From Methylocystis parvus OBBP (GTDB taxonomy: Bacteria > Pseudomonadota > Alphaproteobacteria > Rhizobiales > Beijerinckiaceae): a stretch of 64,000 nt of DNA. The notes beneath the pieces are model-generated. The model did not search any database, was not told the DNA's origin, and saw only the letters and a program-made list of their open reading frames with translations. A program made the translations under genes and the position numbers. The DNA lies in NCBI RefSeq assembly GCF_027571405.1, contig NZ_CP092968.1:2356001-2420000 (forward strand). Direction: 5' to 3'. Positions 34,784 through 42,992 of this stretch are shown here, piece after piece. Every line of letters starts with the position of its first letter. Within the stretch, counting starts at the first letter, position 1.

Positions 34784-35332
34784 ATGGATGCAATCGACCT
34801 GAAAATTCTCGCATTGTTGCAGCAAGACGCGACTCGTCCGATCTCGGAAATCGCTACGAGCGTCCACTTGTCCCAGACGCCCTGCTGGAAGCGCATCCAA
34901 CGGCTGGAGGCGGAGGGCGTCATCAAGCGCCGGGTCGCGTTGCTCGATCCGCAAAAGCTCCGCCTTCATCTAACCGCCTATGTGTCCATCGTCGCCGGCG
35001 AGCACTCGGACCAATGGTTTGCTGTCTTCTCGCAATTTATCGAGAGCAGGCCGGAGGTCGTCGAATTCCACCGTATGGCTGGCGACGTCGACTATATCCT
35101 ATGCGTCGTCACACAGGACATGGTCGCCTATGACGCGTTCTACAAGCAACTTGTGGAAGTGGCGAAACCCCTTCGCAGCGTCGTCTCGCGCTTCGCGATG
35201 GAGACCATCAAGGCCTCGACCGCTCTGCCATTGCCCAGGGTCGACGAGAGCGGCTGGCCGCGGGTCGGGGCGGCGATCGAGTTGCGGAACAGAGATTTGA
35301 GAGAAAGGGAGACGCTGGATGTCGCCGGTTGA
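34784..35332 (+). CDS. Lrp/AsnC-family regulator, DecR-like
   Basis: 182 residues. N-terminal helix-turn-helix: DLKILALLQQDATRPISEIA, SVHLSQTPCWKRIQRLEAEG; C-terminal RAM/ligand domain with MAGDVDYILCVVTQDMVAYD and FAMETIKASTALPLP. The TPCWKRIQRLE, YDAFYKQLV and TALPLP stretches recall Escherichia coli DecR (YbaO), which responds to cysteine. About 20-25 extra residues follow the usual end. GGAGGGG precedes the ATG, and a perfect island dyad overlaps its promoter. It is my best guess for the regulator of the 31-62 kb promoters. Confidence 0.88.
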   Translation: MDAIDLKILALLQQDATRPISEIATSVHLSQTPCWKRIQRLEAEGVIKRRVALLDPQKLRLHLTAYVSIVAGEHSDQWFAVFSQFIESRPEVVEFHRMAGDVDYILCVVTQDMVAYDAFYKQLVEVAKPLRSVVSRFAMETIKASTALPLPRVDESGWPRVGAAIELRNRDLRERETLDVAG

Positions 35333-35528
35333 ATTCGTCCTTGTTGATGGAATCGCGATTGGCGTTCTGGTTTCCGTGGAAGGCCGCCGACGCTTTTGCG
35401 GATCGACCCGCAATCTCGAAGACTATGAAGATCTCAGCTTCGGCGATCTTGATGAAGCGCAAACGTTCTTTGCGAGTCAGCTCAGGCGAGCGGCCGCCCG
35501 GAAGAACGCCGAAGCGGGACAACATTAG
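35319..35528 (+). CDS. Small hypothetical protein overlapping the Lrp-type gene
   Basis: 69 residues: MSPVEFVLVDGIAIGVLVSV, then STRNLEDYEDLSFGDLDEAQ and a basic helical end. The ATG lies 14 bases inside the 3' end of the regulator gene, implying co-translation. No family recognised. From 35529 to 35822 there is no gene; box A lies there. Confidence 0.5.
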   Translation: MSPVEFVLVDGIAIGVLVSVEGRRRFCGSTRNLEDYEDLSFGDLDEAQTFFASQLRRAAARKNAEAGQH

Positions 35529-35768
35529 ATCGATCTTCAAGGCTTCCTGTTCCTGGACATTCGGCGATCTTTCCGATTTCTCGGACGAAATTCTGCGTGC
35601 AGACCTGCGACGGCCGCTCGCGCCTTTTCAGGCGCTCGTCTTCCGGCAAACGATTATCTCGGCGAACGCCTCCTGCATCGGGTGGCGTTCGGAGAAGGCG
35701 CCGCATTTATAGAGACCCCGGCGGCTGCACAGGATTTTCGCGCACGATAGAGATTTTAGTTGATTCTT

Positions 35769-35785
35769 TCTGTAGACTGTATTGA
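35769..35785. promoter_or_regulatory. Island box A
   Basis: TCTGTAGACTGTATTGA, nearly the same as box B upstream of the sulfate-binding protein (TCTATAGACTATATTAG; 13 of 17 identical). Symmetry of the 6-5-6 dyad is poor (3 of 6). It ends 37 bases before the CysA start. Confidence 0.5.
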
Positions 35786-35822
35786 CTATCTAAGGTCTAA
35801 GCATAGAGGCAGGAACGCCCCG

Positions 35823-37037
35823 ATGAGCGAAGCGAACATCCAATCCCTCGCAAAGACCTCTTGGCGCTTTTGGCGGCGATGGACGTCCGGGCGATCGACG
35901 CCCGCGAAGACAGCGGGAGTCGAGGACCATCCGGGCGCGCTCCTTCCGCGACAAACTGGTTTCGCCATTCGCATCGACAAGGTCGAGCAGGATTTCGGCT
36001 CATTCGCCGCGTTGCGCGATGTCTCGCTCGATATTCGTCCAGGAGAACTTGTCGCGCTCCTCGGCCCGTCAGGCTCGGGGAAGACGACGCTGCTTCGTGT
36101 CATCGCGGGATTGAATGCGCCGGATCGGGGGGCTGTCTATTTTGACGGCGAAGACGCGACCTTGTTGCCTGTGCAGGATCGGCGCGTCGGCTTCGTGTTC
36201 CAGAACTACGCGCTGTTCAAGCATATGACTGTCGCGGACAACATCGCTTACGGACTGAGCGTTCGACCGCGCCGCCTGCGGCCCTCTAAGGCGCAAATCG
36301 ACGCGAAGGTCGTGGAACTTCTGAAATTCGTGCAGTTGGAAGGGCTGGGCGCGCGTTATCCGGCTCAGCTTTCAGGCGGCCAACGGCAACGCGTCGCGCT
36401 CGCAAGAGCATTGGCGATCGAACCGCGGGTCCTGTTGCTCGATGAGCCCTTCGGCGCGCTCGACGCCCGTGTCAGAAAGGACCTTCGACACTGGCTTCGC
36501 CAGGTCCGTCATGAAATCGGCCTTACGACTGTCTTTGTGACGCATGACCAAGATGAAGCGATGGAGCTTGCGGATCGGGTCGTGGTGCTCAACGAAGGCC
36601 GCATCGAACAGGTCGGAACGCCAGCGGAGCTGTACGATCAGCCTGCTTCGCCCTTCGTCATTTCTTTTGTCGGGGAAGCGATCGCTCTCCCCGTGGAGGT
36701 CGAAGCCGGACTCGTGAAGTTCCAGGGCCGTGAATTGACCATCGACACTCGAGGACTTCAGAACGGCCCTGCAAAGGTCTATTTCAGACCTTCGGACATG
36801 GCGGTCGCGGCCGACGGGCTTGGCGAGATTGAAGGACATGTGGAAAGCGTGCGGCGGACGCCGGGGGGCGTTCGCGCAACGATCGCCATCGAAGGTTATG
36901 ATCAAACGCTCGAAATCGACGCCCCTGTCGAGCGCGCCGCTCGGCTTGGGGAGCGCGTGCCGATTTCGCTATCGAAGGCGCGCGTGTTTCCTGTCGAGAG
37001 AAAGCGGCAACGAACCAAAGTCGCCGCTGGCGCGTAA
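35823..37037 (+). CDS. cysA: CysA-type sulfate/thiosulfate ABC ATPase
   Basis: 404 residues. Walker A GPSGSGKT at 81-88, Q-loop [20 protein letters not shown], signature [16 protein letters not shown], Walker [12 protein letters not shown], and a C-terminal TOBE-like domain. [21 protein letters not shown] and [12 protein letters not shown] are characteristic of CysA. Residues 1-45 form an N-terminal extension that E. coli CysA lacks. No CysT/CysW permease genes occur in the window, so it must serve permeases elsewhere. Box A lies upstream. Sulfate-binding proteins are encoded 12-16 kb downstream. Confidence 0.88.
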   Translation: MSEANIQSLAKTSWRFWRRWTSGRSTPAKTAGVEDHPGALLPRQTGFAIRIDKVEQDFGSFAALRDVSLDIRPGELVALLGPSGSGKTTLLRVIAGLNAPDRGAVYFDGEDATLLPVQDRRVGFVFQNYALFKHMTVADNIAYGLSVRPRRLRPSKAQIDAKVVELLKFVQLEGLGARYPAQLSGGQRQRVALARALAIEPRVLLLDEPFGALDARVRKDLRHWLRQVRHEIGLTTVFVTHDQDEAMELADRVVVLNEGRIEQVGTPAELYDQPASPFVISFVGEAIALPVEVEAGLVKFQGRELTIDTRGLQNGPAKVYFRPSDMAVAADGLGEIEGHVESVRRTPGGVRATIAIEGYDQTLEIDAPVERAARLGERVPISLSKARVFPVERKRQRTKVAAGA

Positions 37038-37095
37038 ACGGCGCTATACGGATGACGACCCGAGCGCGCGACGCGTTCCGGCGAGCCGAGGTTTT

Positions 37096-38421
37096 TTAGT
37101 ATATGAAGCCCGCTTCCAGCGATACGCGCGACTGGAGTCGCTTGTCTCCGTCCTCGCCGAAGCCGAAACCATCCATGATTTTCGGCGCACGCACATAGGC
37201 GTATTCGGCCCGGAAAAAGAATGGCCCGCGCTGGATCGTCGGCGTGAAGGTCAAGGACCAGGCGCGGCTGGTCGTTCCCAGCAGGAGATTGGGAGCGCCG
37301 TCGGCGTCCTCGGCCTTCGCCGCGATATATTCCGCGCGGAACGGCAGGCTGACCCCGCCGAGACTGAACTCGTTCCATTGAGATGGCGCCGGGAAGGAGT
37401 AGTTGGCGAGGACTGCGGCGCCGAGCGTCTGCCCATGCACATTGACGCCATATTGCGGCATCGCCGGCACTCTGGTCATCTGAAGGTAGGGCGTGACGGT
37501 CCAGGGACCGGACGCGTAGCTGTAGATCAGATTGTAGATTTGCGAATTGTTCTGTGTGATCGGGGCGGCGATCGTCGAGACTGAATTCGGCTTCACATTG
37601 GCGGCGCCGATGAACATGAAGGCATTGCTGTCGTCGAGCTGAACGCTGAGCGAGCCGGACGCCCACGTATAGCGGTTCGTGTAATAGCCATCCGTCCACG
37701 CGAAAGAGAGCCCTATCGGACCGAGCGTGTAGGCGCCCTGCACGCCGCGCGCGATCGTGCTCGTCTGGTTCCAGAGGAGCCCGCGCTGGATATTCTGATT
37801 CTGATAGGTGAAGCCGTTCTCGACGCCGCCGAGCGTCGGTATCTTGCCCGCGATGATGTTGAAATTCTCATTTGGCGCGTATTTGACATAGGCTTCGGGG
37901 ATCGGGCCGAAATATTCCGACAGCGTCTTTCCCGCGCGGAAATAGGGCGCGCCGAGAGTCGGGAAGGAATAGACGCCGGCATGCAGAAGAAACTGAAATT
38001 CTCCCGTGGATTTTTGAAGAATGACATGGCCGTTGAACGCGTCGGCCAGCGCCGTGCGGTCGCCGCTTACCCGATAGGTCTGCCATTGGCTGAAACCCGA
38101 TCCGATGAAAGACAATGTCATCGGCCCGAAAGATTCGACGCTGAAAGAGACTGGCTTGTCAGAAAATGATAATGTCGGACCCATGGATTCCATGTTCGAC
38201 GACTCATCATTGTCCGACAAATCTTCTGTCTTTCCCTTCTCGACCCCCTCGGCTGCCAGCGAGGCGGCGGGCGAACAAAGACGGCAGAGGAGAGAGAAGA
38301 CAGCCAGCGCCATCATGAAACGGCTACGATGGCTAATTATCCGCACGGCGCCGGAAATGTTTGGCGGCGGGTTTGAAGTGAACTTTCCAAAAGCCGTGAT
38401 CATGCCGCTTTCCCCGCGCAC
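37096..38421 (-). CDS. OmpL-like outer-membrane beta-barrel porin (bbp2)
   Basis: Up to 441 residues: a long N-terminal leader with a signal region (MMALAVFSLLCRLCSPAA, then ASLAA), then a barrel with SFIGSGFSQWQTY, AYVKYAPNENFNIIAGKIPT, LGGVENGFTYQNQNIQRG and a final aromatic strand (LEAGFIY). These are hallmarks of the putative beta-barrel porin-2 family. The start may be any of three ATGs before the signal peptide. It ends the minus-strand operon that begins with the APC permease; 4 bases separate it from the EcsC-like gene. Solute unknown. Confidence 0.8.
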   Translation of the reverse strand: MRGESGMITAFGKFTSNPPPNISGAVRIISHRSRFMMALAVFSLLCRLCSPAASLAAEGVEKGKTEDLSDNDESSNMESMGPTLSFSDKPVSFSVESFGPMTLSFIGSGFSQWQTYRVSGDRTALADAFNGHVILQKSTGEFQFLLHAGVYSFPTLGAPYFRAGKTLSEYFGPIPEAYVKYAPNENFNIIAGKIPTLGGVENGFTYQNQNIQRGLLWNQTSTIARGVQGAYTLGPIGLSFAWTDGYYTNRYTWASGSLSVQLDDSNAFMFIGAANVKPNSVSTIAAPITQNNSQIYNLIYSYASGPWTVTPYLQMTRVPAMPQYGVNVHGQTLGAAVLANYSFPAPSQWNEFSLGGVSLPFRAEYIAAKAEDADGAPNLLLGTTSRAWSLTFTPTIQRGPFFFRAEYAYVRAPKIMDGFGFGEDGDKRLQSRVSLEAGFIY

Positions 38422-38425
38422 GCCA

Positions 38426-39061
38426 TCAGGCGATTGAAGACACGCTGCAAGGTTGCGGCTTGAAGATCGCTTTCGCCGTCACGCCGATCCCATAAGTCAT
38501 GCTGGCGTCGATCGCTCCGCCGACAATCCCGCCAACCACCGGAGTCGCGCGTGCGAAACCCTTATGGGTCCCGTACCGTATCGCGAGATAGCGCCCCAGC
38601 ACATTGTTGAATTTCCTGATCGACACGCGGGAACCATGCGAAACAGCGTCGGCGCTCAATTTTTTACCGATGCTGTAGCCAAGTTCTTGCAAAAGCGCGA
38701 CAGCGCTTGAACCTGTCAAGCAGATGAAAACAAGCGTCTTGACCTTGCGATCGTGAAGAGCGTAGCCGCGCAGATGTGCGATCGCCGCGATCATGCGCAC
38801 CTGAATGACGATGACGGAGCTGAGATTCAGCGGCGCCGCGATCGGCGCATTCAATATGCCGCCGAAATTGGTCATGAAGCCGACAAATGCAGCGTAGCGC
38901 ACATGAGAATGCACAAGATCGGCAATGCCCTGCTCTGAATCGCCGGCGCATTTCAATCGATAGCTTTCGGCCAGTTCTATGGAGCCCGATGTGGCGTTGT
39001 CGTAGACCCATTCCAGCGCGATTGTGACGAGTTCGCTCGGCTTTTCCGTGGAAGAGCTCAT
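38426..39061 (-). CDS. EcsC-family protein
   Basis: 211 residues. IVIQVRMIAAIAHLRGYALH and KVKTLVFICLTGSSAVALLQ followed by ATPVVGGIVGGAIDASMTYG are EcsC (PF12787) features, a family of membrane-associated proteins of unclear function, named from an operon partner of an ABC transporter. It has one or two amphipathic or membrane helices and lies between a small membrane protein gene and the porin gene in an operon. Confidence 0.75.
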   Translation of the reverse strand: MSSSTEKPSELVTIALEWVYDNATSGSIELAESYRLKCAGDSEQGIADLVHSHVRYAAFVGFMTNFGGILNAPIAAPLNLSSVIVIQVRMIAAIAHLRGYALHDRKVKTLVFICLTGSSAVALLQELGYSIGKKLSADAVSHGSRVSIRKFNNVLGRYLAIRYGTHKGFARATPVVGGIVGGAIDASMTYGIGVTAKAIFKPQPCSVSSIA

Positions 39062-39168
39062 CGATCGGGCTCCAGTTGAGCGATATCGCTGGCGGATTAC
39101 GGTCGAAGGTCTCGCGAGGCGCGAACGGCGAGAAAACCGTTCCGCGCCTCACCCGGCCGACCTGAAGA

Positions 39169-39537
39169 TCAGGCGCTCGGCTCGCTTTCTTCAGCGTCCG
39201 GCGTATAGGGCCGGCGCTTGGCGCGGCGCGCCTCGGCCTTGGCGACCGCGGAGTCGAAACCCGCTTCCGCGCCGTCCTCGAAACCTCTCCGAAAAACATT
39301 GCCCTCGGGAAGAAGCTCGACAAGAAATACGGCGGAGAACACGACGCCGAAAGAGACGCCATAGGCGGCGTTGTAGGCGCCTGAGTGCGCCGTCTGCTTT
39401 ACCTTGCGAGCGGCGACTTTGGCGGAAGCGCGCGCATTGGTCGTCGCATCGCCCAGCGAAGCGGCTGCCGTTTCGAGCGCGTCGCCAAGGCTCGAAAGCG
39501 GATCGGAATGGATGGTTTCTTCTGTCGTCGTCGTCAT
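39169..39537 (-). CDS. Small membrane-anchored hypothetical protein
   Basis: 122 residues: a polar, alanine-rich helical N-terminus (ALETAAASLGDATTNARASA), one hydrophobic segment (GVSFGVVFSAVFLVELLP, about residues 61-78), and a charged C-terminus. A purine-rich GGAGACCGAAA precedes the ATG. Second gene of the operon 41135 to 37096. Function unknown; the layout resembles small envelope-stress or organising proteins. Confidence 0.65.
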   Translation of the reverse strand: MTTTTEETIHSDPLSSLGDALETAAASLGDATTNARASAKVAARKVKQTAHSGAYNAAYGVSFGVVFSAVFLVELLPEGNVFRRGFEDGAEAGFDSAVAKAEARRAKRRPYTPDAEESEPSA

Positions 39538-39599
39538 TTTCGGTCTCCTTTTTGAGAATGTCCCAGCGTCAGCCGGCGCCCTCCTGATGCGGTCGTCTA

Positions 39600-41135
39600 T
39601 CAGTTGACGTCCGAACTGACCGTCGAAGCGGACGCGCGATACGCCCCTTCAATTCCATTCGCCCGCAGGACATCAGGGAGCTTTCGCGGCTTGAGAATTT
39701 TGAGCGAAGCCAGCCACGCGCCCGCAACCGCCATGTAGGCCAGGAAGATCCACACGAGCAGATTGTTCGGATAGGCGGGCGGCGGGAACAATTCGCTGCC
39801 CGGCACGCCGATCACCCCGAGAAACGGCACCAGCATGAAGGCCACCGCGAGCCCCGACACCGTCAGCGCGCCTTTGCCGCCTTCGCCGATTTTGTAGAGA
39901 TAGGCCGGCGCAGCGAGGGAGATCAGCGTGTAGGCGGTGAGGAATCCGAAACTGCACAGCGTTCCGAAATAGCCCTGGCTTTCGAAGGGGCTGGCGCCAA
40001 GCAGATAGACGGACGTCGTCACGATCAATGTGATCGTCGCCGCGACCGCGGCCGCGATATGCGGCGTTTCATTCTTGTCGTGCGCGGTTCCCAGCGCTTC
40101 ATACATCAAGCCGTGGCGCGCCATCGCGTAGATGATCCGCGCCGTTGAGTTGATCGAGGCCAGCGTGCAAGAAAAAAAGCTCAGAAGAATGCCGATATTT
40201 ATGAAAGCGCCGAGCCTCGGCCAGCCAAGTTCCGTTGCGAGGTAGGAGAGCGGCGCCTCCGATTTCGCGAGATCAGCGGACATGTCCTTGAAGCCGATGA
40301 TCGTGACATAGGCCATGAAAATGAAGACAAGACCCGCGACGACGACGCTCTGGATGACCGACCTCGGTATCGAGCGCAAAGGGTCCTTGGCCTCCTCCCC
40401 GAGAGAGGTCGAACTTTCGAATCCCGAAAAGGCGAAGACGACGAGCACGACGCCCATCAGCACGCCGCCGGGCGTCGCGCCCTGCAATCTGATCTGCGCG
40501 ACGTCGATCTGGAAGTCGCTATGCCGCCAGACGATGGTTCCGAGCGCAAGAACCGCCGCGAGCGCCGCACCCTCGAAAAAGAGCATGGCGCGGGCTGAAA
40601 GCTGGACATCTTTATAGGCGAAAAGAAAGGCTCCACTCGCGCCGAGCGCATAGAGCCAAAGCGGCGACAGGCTGATCCCGTAGGCGGACAGCAATTCGTG
40701 CGAGACGACGCTGAATCCGCACAATGTCGACATTCCGGTCAAGGTGTAACCGAACAGCAGCGCCCAGCCGCCGAGAACGCCCGTGGTGGGTCCGAGCCCT
40801 TTGACGATGTAGCTGTAGAGAGAACCCGCCGAGGCGGAACGGCGCGCGAACTGGTTGATGTTATAGCTGACGGCGACGAGCCCGAGCATGCCGATCAGGA
40901 AACTCAGCCAGGTCGCGTCGCCCGCCGCGGCGAAGATAAGGCCGAGAATTGCCGCCGGCACCGTGGAGGGCGCGATGACGGAAATCGATTGGGCGAGAAC
41001 CTCCATATAGGAGAGACAGTCAGATCGAAGCCCTGGTTCAACTGCGATTGCCGCTCCGTCTCCAGCATTTACGCGCGCGCCGTTATTTTTGCCGGATTGC
41101 CGCAGGTCATCCATGGGTTCGAACAAGATTGACAC
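39600..41135 (-). CDS. APC-superfamily amino-acid permease
   Basis: 511 residues with about 12 membrane helices. The unwound substrate helix near the start (SVIAPSTVPAAILGLIFAAA) and the later VVLVVFAFSGFESSTSLGEE match amino-acid/polyamine antiporters of the APC group (AAT/CAT-like). It probably imports an amino acid or amine by proton symport. It leads a four-gene operon; box C lies 24 bases upstream, between it and the divergent ExoD-like gene. Confidence 0.88.
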   Translation of the reverse strand: MSILFEPMDDLRQSGKNNGARVNAGDGAAIAVEPGLRSDCLSYMEVLAQSISVIAPSTVPAAILGLIFAAAGDATWLSFLIGMLGLVAVSYNINQFARRSASAGSLYSYIVKGLGPTTGVLGGWALLFGYTLTGMSTLCGFSVVSHELLSAYGISLSPLWLYALGASGAFLFAYKDVQLSARAMLFFEGAALAAVLALGTIVWRHSDFQIDVAQIRLQGATPGGVLMGVVLVVFAFSGFESSTSLGEEAKDPLRSIPRSVIQSVVVAGLVFIFMAYVTIIGFKDMSADLAKSEAPLSYLATELGWPRLGAFINIGILLSFFSCTLASINSTARIIYAMARHGLMYEALGTAHDKNETPHIAAAVAATITLIVTTSVYLLGASPFESQGYFGTLCSFGFLTAYTLISLAAPAYLYKIGEGGKGALTVSGLAVAFMLVPFLGVIGVPGSELFPPPAYPNNLLVWIFLAYMAVAGAWLASLKILKPRKLPDVLRANGIEGAYRASASTVSSDVN

Positions 41136-41158
41136 CTCCGGAAAGCCGGATAAACTTC

Positions 41159-41181
41159 TAGTTTATAGAGTTTATCGACTA
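41159..41181. promoter_or_regulatory. Island box C
   Basis: TAGTTTATAGAGTTTATCGA CTA: outer arms TAGT/ACTA are symmetric, and the inner TTTATA-N5-TATCGA matches the 6-5-6 dyad at 4 of 6. It fills the 66-base gap between the APC permease and the ExoD-like gene, so it could serve both. Confidence 0.45.
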
Positions 41182-41201
41182 AATCAGGTTGTGTCAAACA
41201 G

Positions 41202-42167
41202 ATGACAAGCTCATGTCGGCCGAGTGACGAGCGCGCTCAGCGCGCCAAATCCTGGCCCGGACCGAGATTGCGCCGAGCCGATGTTGTTCATGCGATGGCG
41301 TCGAGCGCGCATGTCCATCGTCAGCGGCGCGCCGGCGCCTCAACGGAGCGCGCGGCGACGCGTCTGAAACGCATTTTGACGTCCAATCCGCGCGCGCGGC
41401 ATTTCACCGTCAGGAGGATCGTCCGAGCGCTCGGCAATGAACCGCAAGGCTCGGTGACGGCGCTGTTTTCCGCCGCCGGGATTTTTGAGGCGGCGGATAT
41501 GGGCTATTTGTCTGGCGCCGTCACGGGCGCCGTCGGCGCGCGAATGGCCCTGCGCCGCCAGGGCGTCTGGCTTCCACGCGCAGTCCTCAGGCGAAAGATT
41601 CCGCGCCAGTCTCTGGCGCGAGTCATTTACGCGGTCGCAAATGTCTTGGAAGTCGCCGAAGAGCGGCTTCAGGCGCGCTGGGATTGGGTGTTTCATCCGG
41701 CGATGGGCGTGGTGCTCGGACTGTTGATATTCTTGCTCGCACTGGCGGGCATGACTCCGATCCTCGGCATGGGCGCGCATGCCGGCGCTTCTTTCCTTAT
41801 CTCTATCGGGATGGCGGAGCGAGACGGCCTTGTCGTCATGATCGGCGCCCTCGCGGGCGTCGCGTCGCTCGCGATCGCGATAAGCACGGTCTTCGGCGCG
41901 AATCGCCTGCTTCACACGACGAAAGAGTGGTTCGCCCGCTGCTTCAAGCGCCTCAACCTGCATGCGGCCGCCTGGCTGCTCGACCGAATCGACGACGGTC
42001 TCGGCGCCTTGTGTCGCATGCGCTGGAGCAGCCTGCTTTTCATCCTTGCGGAGGACGTCGCCGGGAATGCCGGGTCGTCGATCGTCGAAAGACCTTCACT
42101 GAGAAAGCGGGTTCAGCGAATTCGCGACGCCGCGCGCGTAAAAGTCGGCAGCGGCCCAAGGAGTTGA
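41202..42167 (+). CDS. ExoD-like membrane protein
   Basis: Up to 321 residues. The core (about 70-240) has GSVTALFSAAGIFEAADMGY, WLPRAVLRRKIPRQSLARVI and PILGMGAHAGASFLISIGMA, ERDGLVVMIGALAGV, which fit ExoD (PF06055), a poorly understood family linked to exopolysaccharide and alkaline stress. Relatives are about 200 residues; here both ends are longer. The start is uncertain, since no strong ribosome site precedes 41202 and ATGs occur downstream. The next gene begins 2 bases after the stop. Confidence 0.7.
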   Translation: MTSSCRPSDERAQRAKSWPGPRLRRADVVHAMASSAHVHRQRRAGASTERAATRLKRILTSNPRARHFTVRRIVRALGNEPQGSVTALFSAAGIFEAADMGYLSGAVTGAVGARMALRRQGVWLPRAVLRRKIPRQSLARVIYAVANVLEVAEERLQARWDWVFHPAMGVVLGLLIFLLALAGMTPILGMGAHAGASFLISIGMAERDGLVVMIGALAGVASLAIAISTVFGANRLLHTTKEWFARCFKRLNLHAAAWLLDRIDDGLGALCRMRWSSLLFILAEDVAGNAGSSIVERPSLRKRVQRIRDAARVKVGSGPRS

Positions 42168-42168
42168 A

Positions 42169-42564
42169 ATGGAGCTTGAGCAGTTTTACGCCTTTGAGGT
42201 CGATGCGCCCTTGTCGGACCAGCGCCGCGCGCTGATCGAAAGCCATATCGACGCCAATGCGGAAGCTTTCGGACGGAATGTCACGCGAAGCTGGCACAGG
42301 CGCGAGGGTGAGGATTTTCTGAGAATACTGATTGACCCGGTCGTCATCGAAATTGTTTTCGCCGGCGACAAGATTGAACTCTTTGGGGCCGCTCCGGCCT
42401 GGGCGCGTCTATTGTTCACGCCAACGCACAAGGACGATCTGCGGCAGCGGATAGAGCAAGTTCTGATCGCCGCCGACTTTACCACGCCTGAAAAACTTGC
42501 CGCGCAGAAACAGCCGAAGCGAAGCCTCTTTGCGCGCGCTCACAATAAGAATGCGGCGAATTGA
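42169..42564 (+). CDS. Hypothetical protein (131 aa)
   Basis: MELEQFYAFEVDAPLSDQRR, RSWHRREGEDFLRILIDPVV and a charged C-terminus ending KNAAN. Soluble alpha/beta character; no family recognised. AAGGAG lies just before the ATG inside the end of the ExoD-like gene, so the two are cotranscribed. Confidence 0.65.
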   Translation: MELEQFYAFEVDAPLSDQRRALIESHIDANAEAFGRNVTRSWHRREGEDFLRILIDPVVIEIVFAGDKIELFGAAPAWARLLFTPTHKDDLRQRIEQVLIAADFTTPEKLAAQKQPKRSLFARAHNKNAAN

Positions 42565-42590
42565 GAAAGAATGCAGCGAATCGAAAGCGC

Positions 42591-42977
42591 TTATCGCCGC
42601 CGCGCCTTACGGGCGGCGATGTAGCTCGACGCTGCGAGCGTGACCGCCCAGATCGCGACAGATGCAGCCTTTCTCAAAATTTTTGAACTCGTCGCCTCTT
42701 CGATCGAGCCTGTTTCGTCGGAGATCGTCGCGGAGCCGTCGTCATTGTTTTGCCGCGTCTGGGGCTTCTGCCGATTGTCGAGCCATTTTATCATCCGCCC
42801 GTAAATATCGTTGATCTCTCTCGCGCGTTCGTCGCTACCGCCGCGATCTGGATGATGCTCTCGCATCAAATGATCCCGCTGACGCCTTAACGCCGCGCGC
42901 GAAAACGCCTGGCGAACCGGCAGACCCAGCGCAATCGCGTCGCGCAGAAATTGGGCGCGCCCATAACGCCTCTCCAC
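42591..42977 (-). CDS. J-domain protein with C-terminal membrane helix
   Basis: 128 residues. A compact J domain with the essential HPD (REHHPDRGGSDERAREINDI) in the first half, a polar linker, and a terminal membrane helix (VAIWAVTLAASSYIAARKAR). It would recruit DnaK to the membrane. Last gene of the operon 45928 to 42591, 15 bases after the P-type ATPase, which suggests a chaperone role in the assembly of that pump. Confidence 0.75.
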   Translation of the reverse strand: MERRYGRAQFLRDAIALGLPVRQAFSRAALRRQRDHLMREHHPDRGGSDERAREINDIYGRMIKWLDNRQKPQTRQNNDDGSATISDETGSIEEATSSKILRKAASVAIWAVTLAASSYIAARKARRR

Positions 42978-42992
42978 GGACGACTCTCCGTC

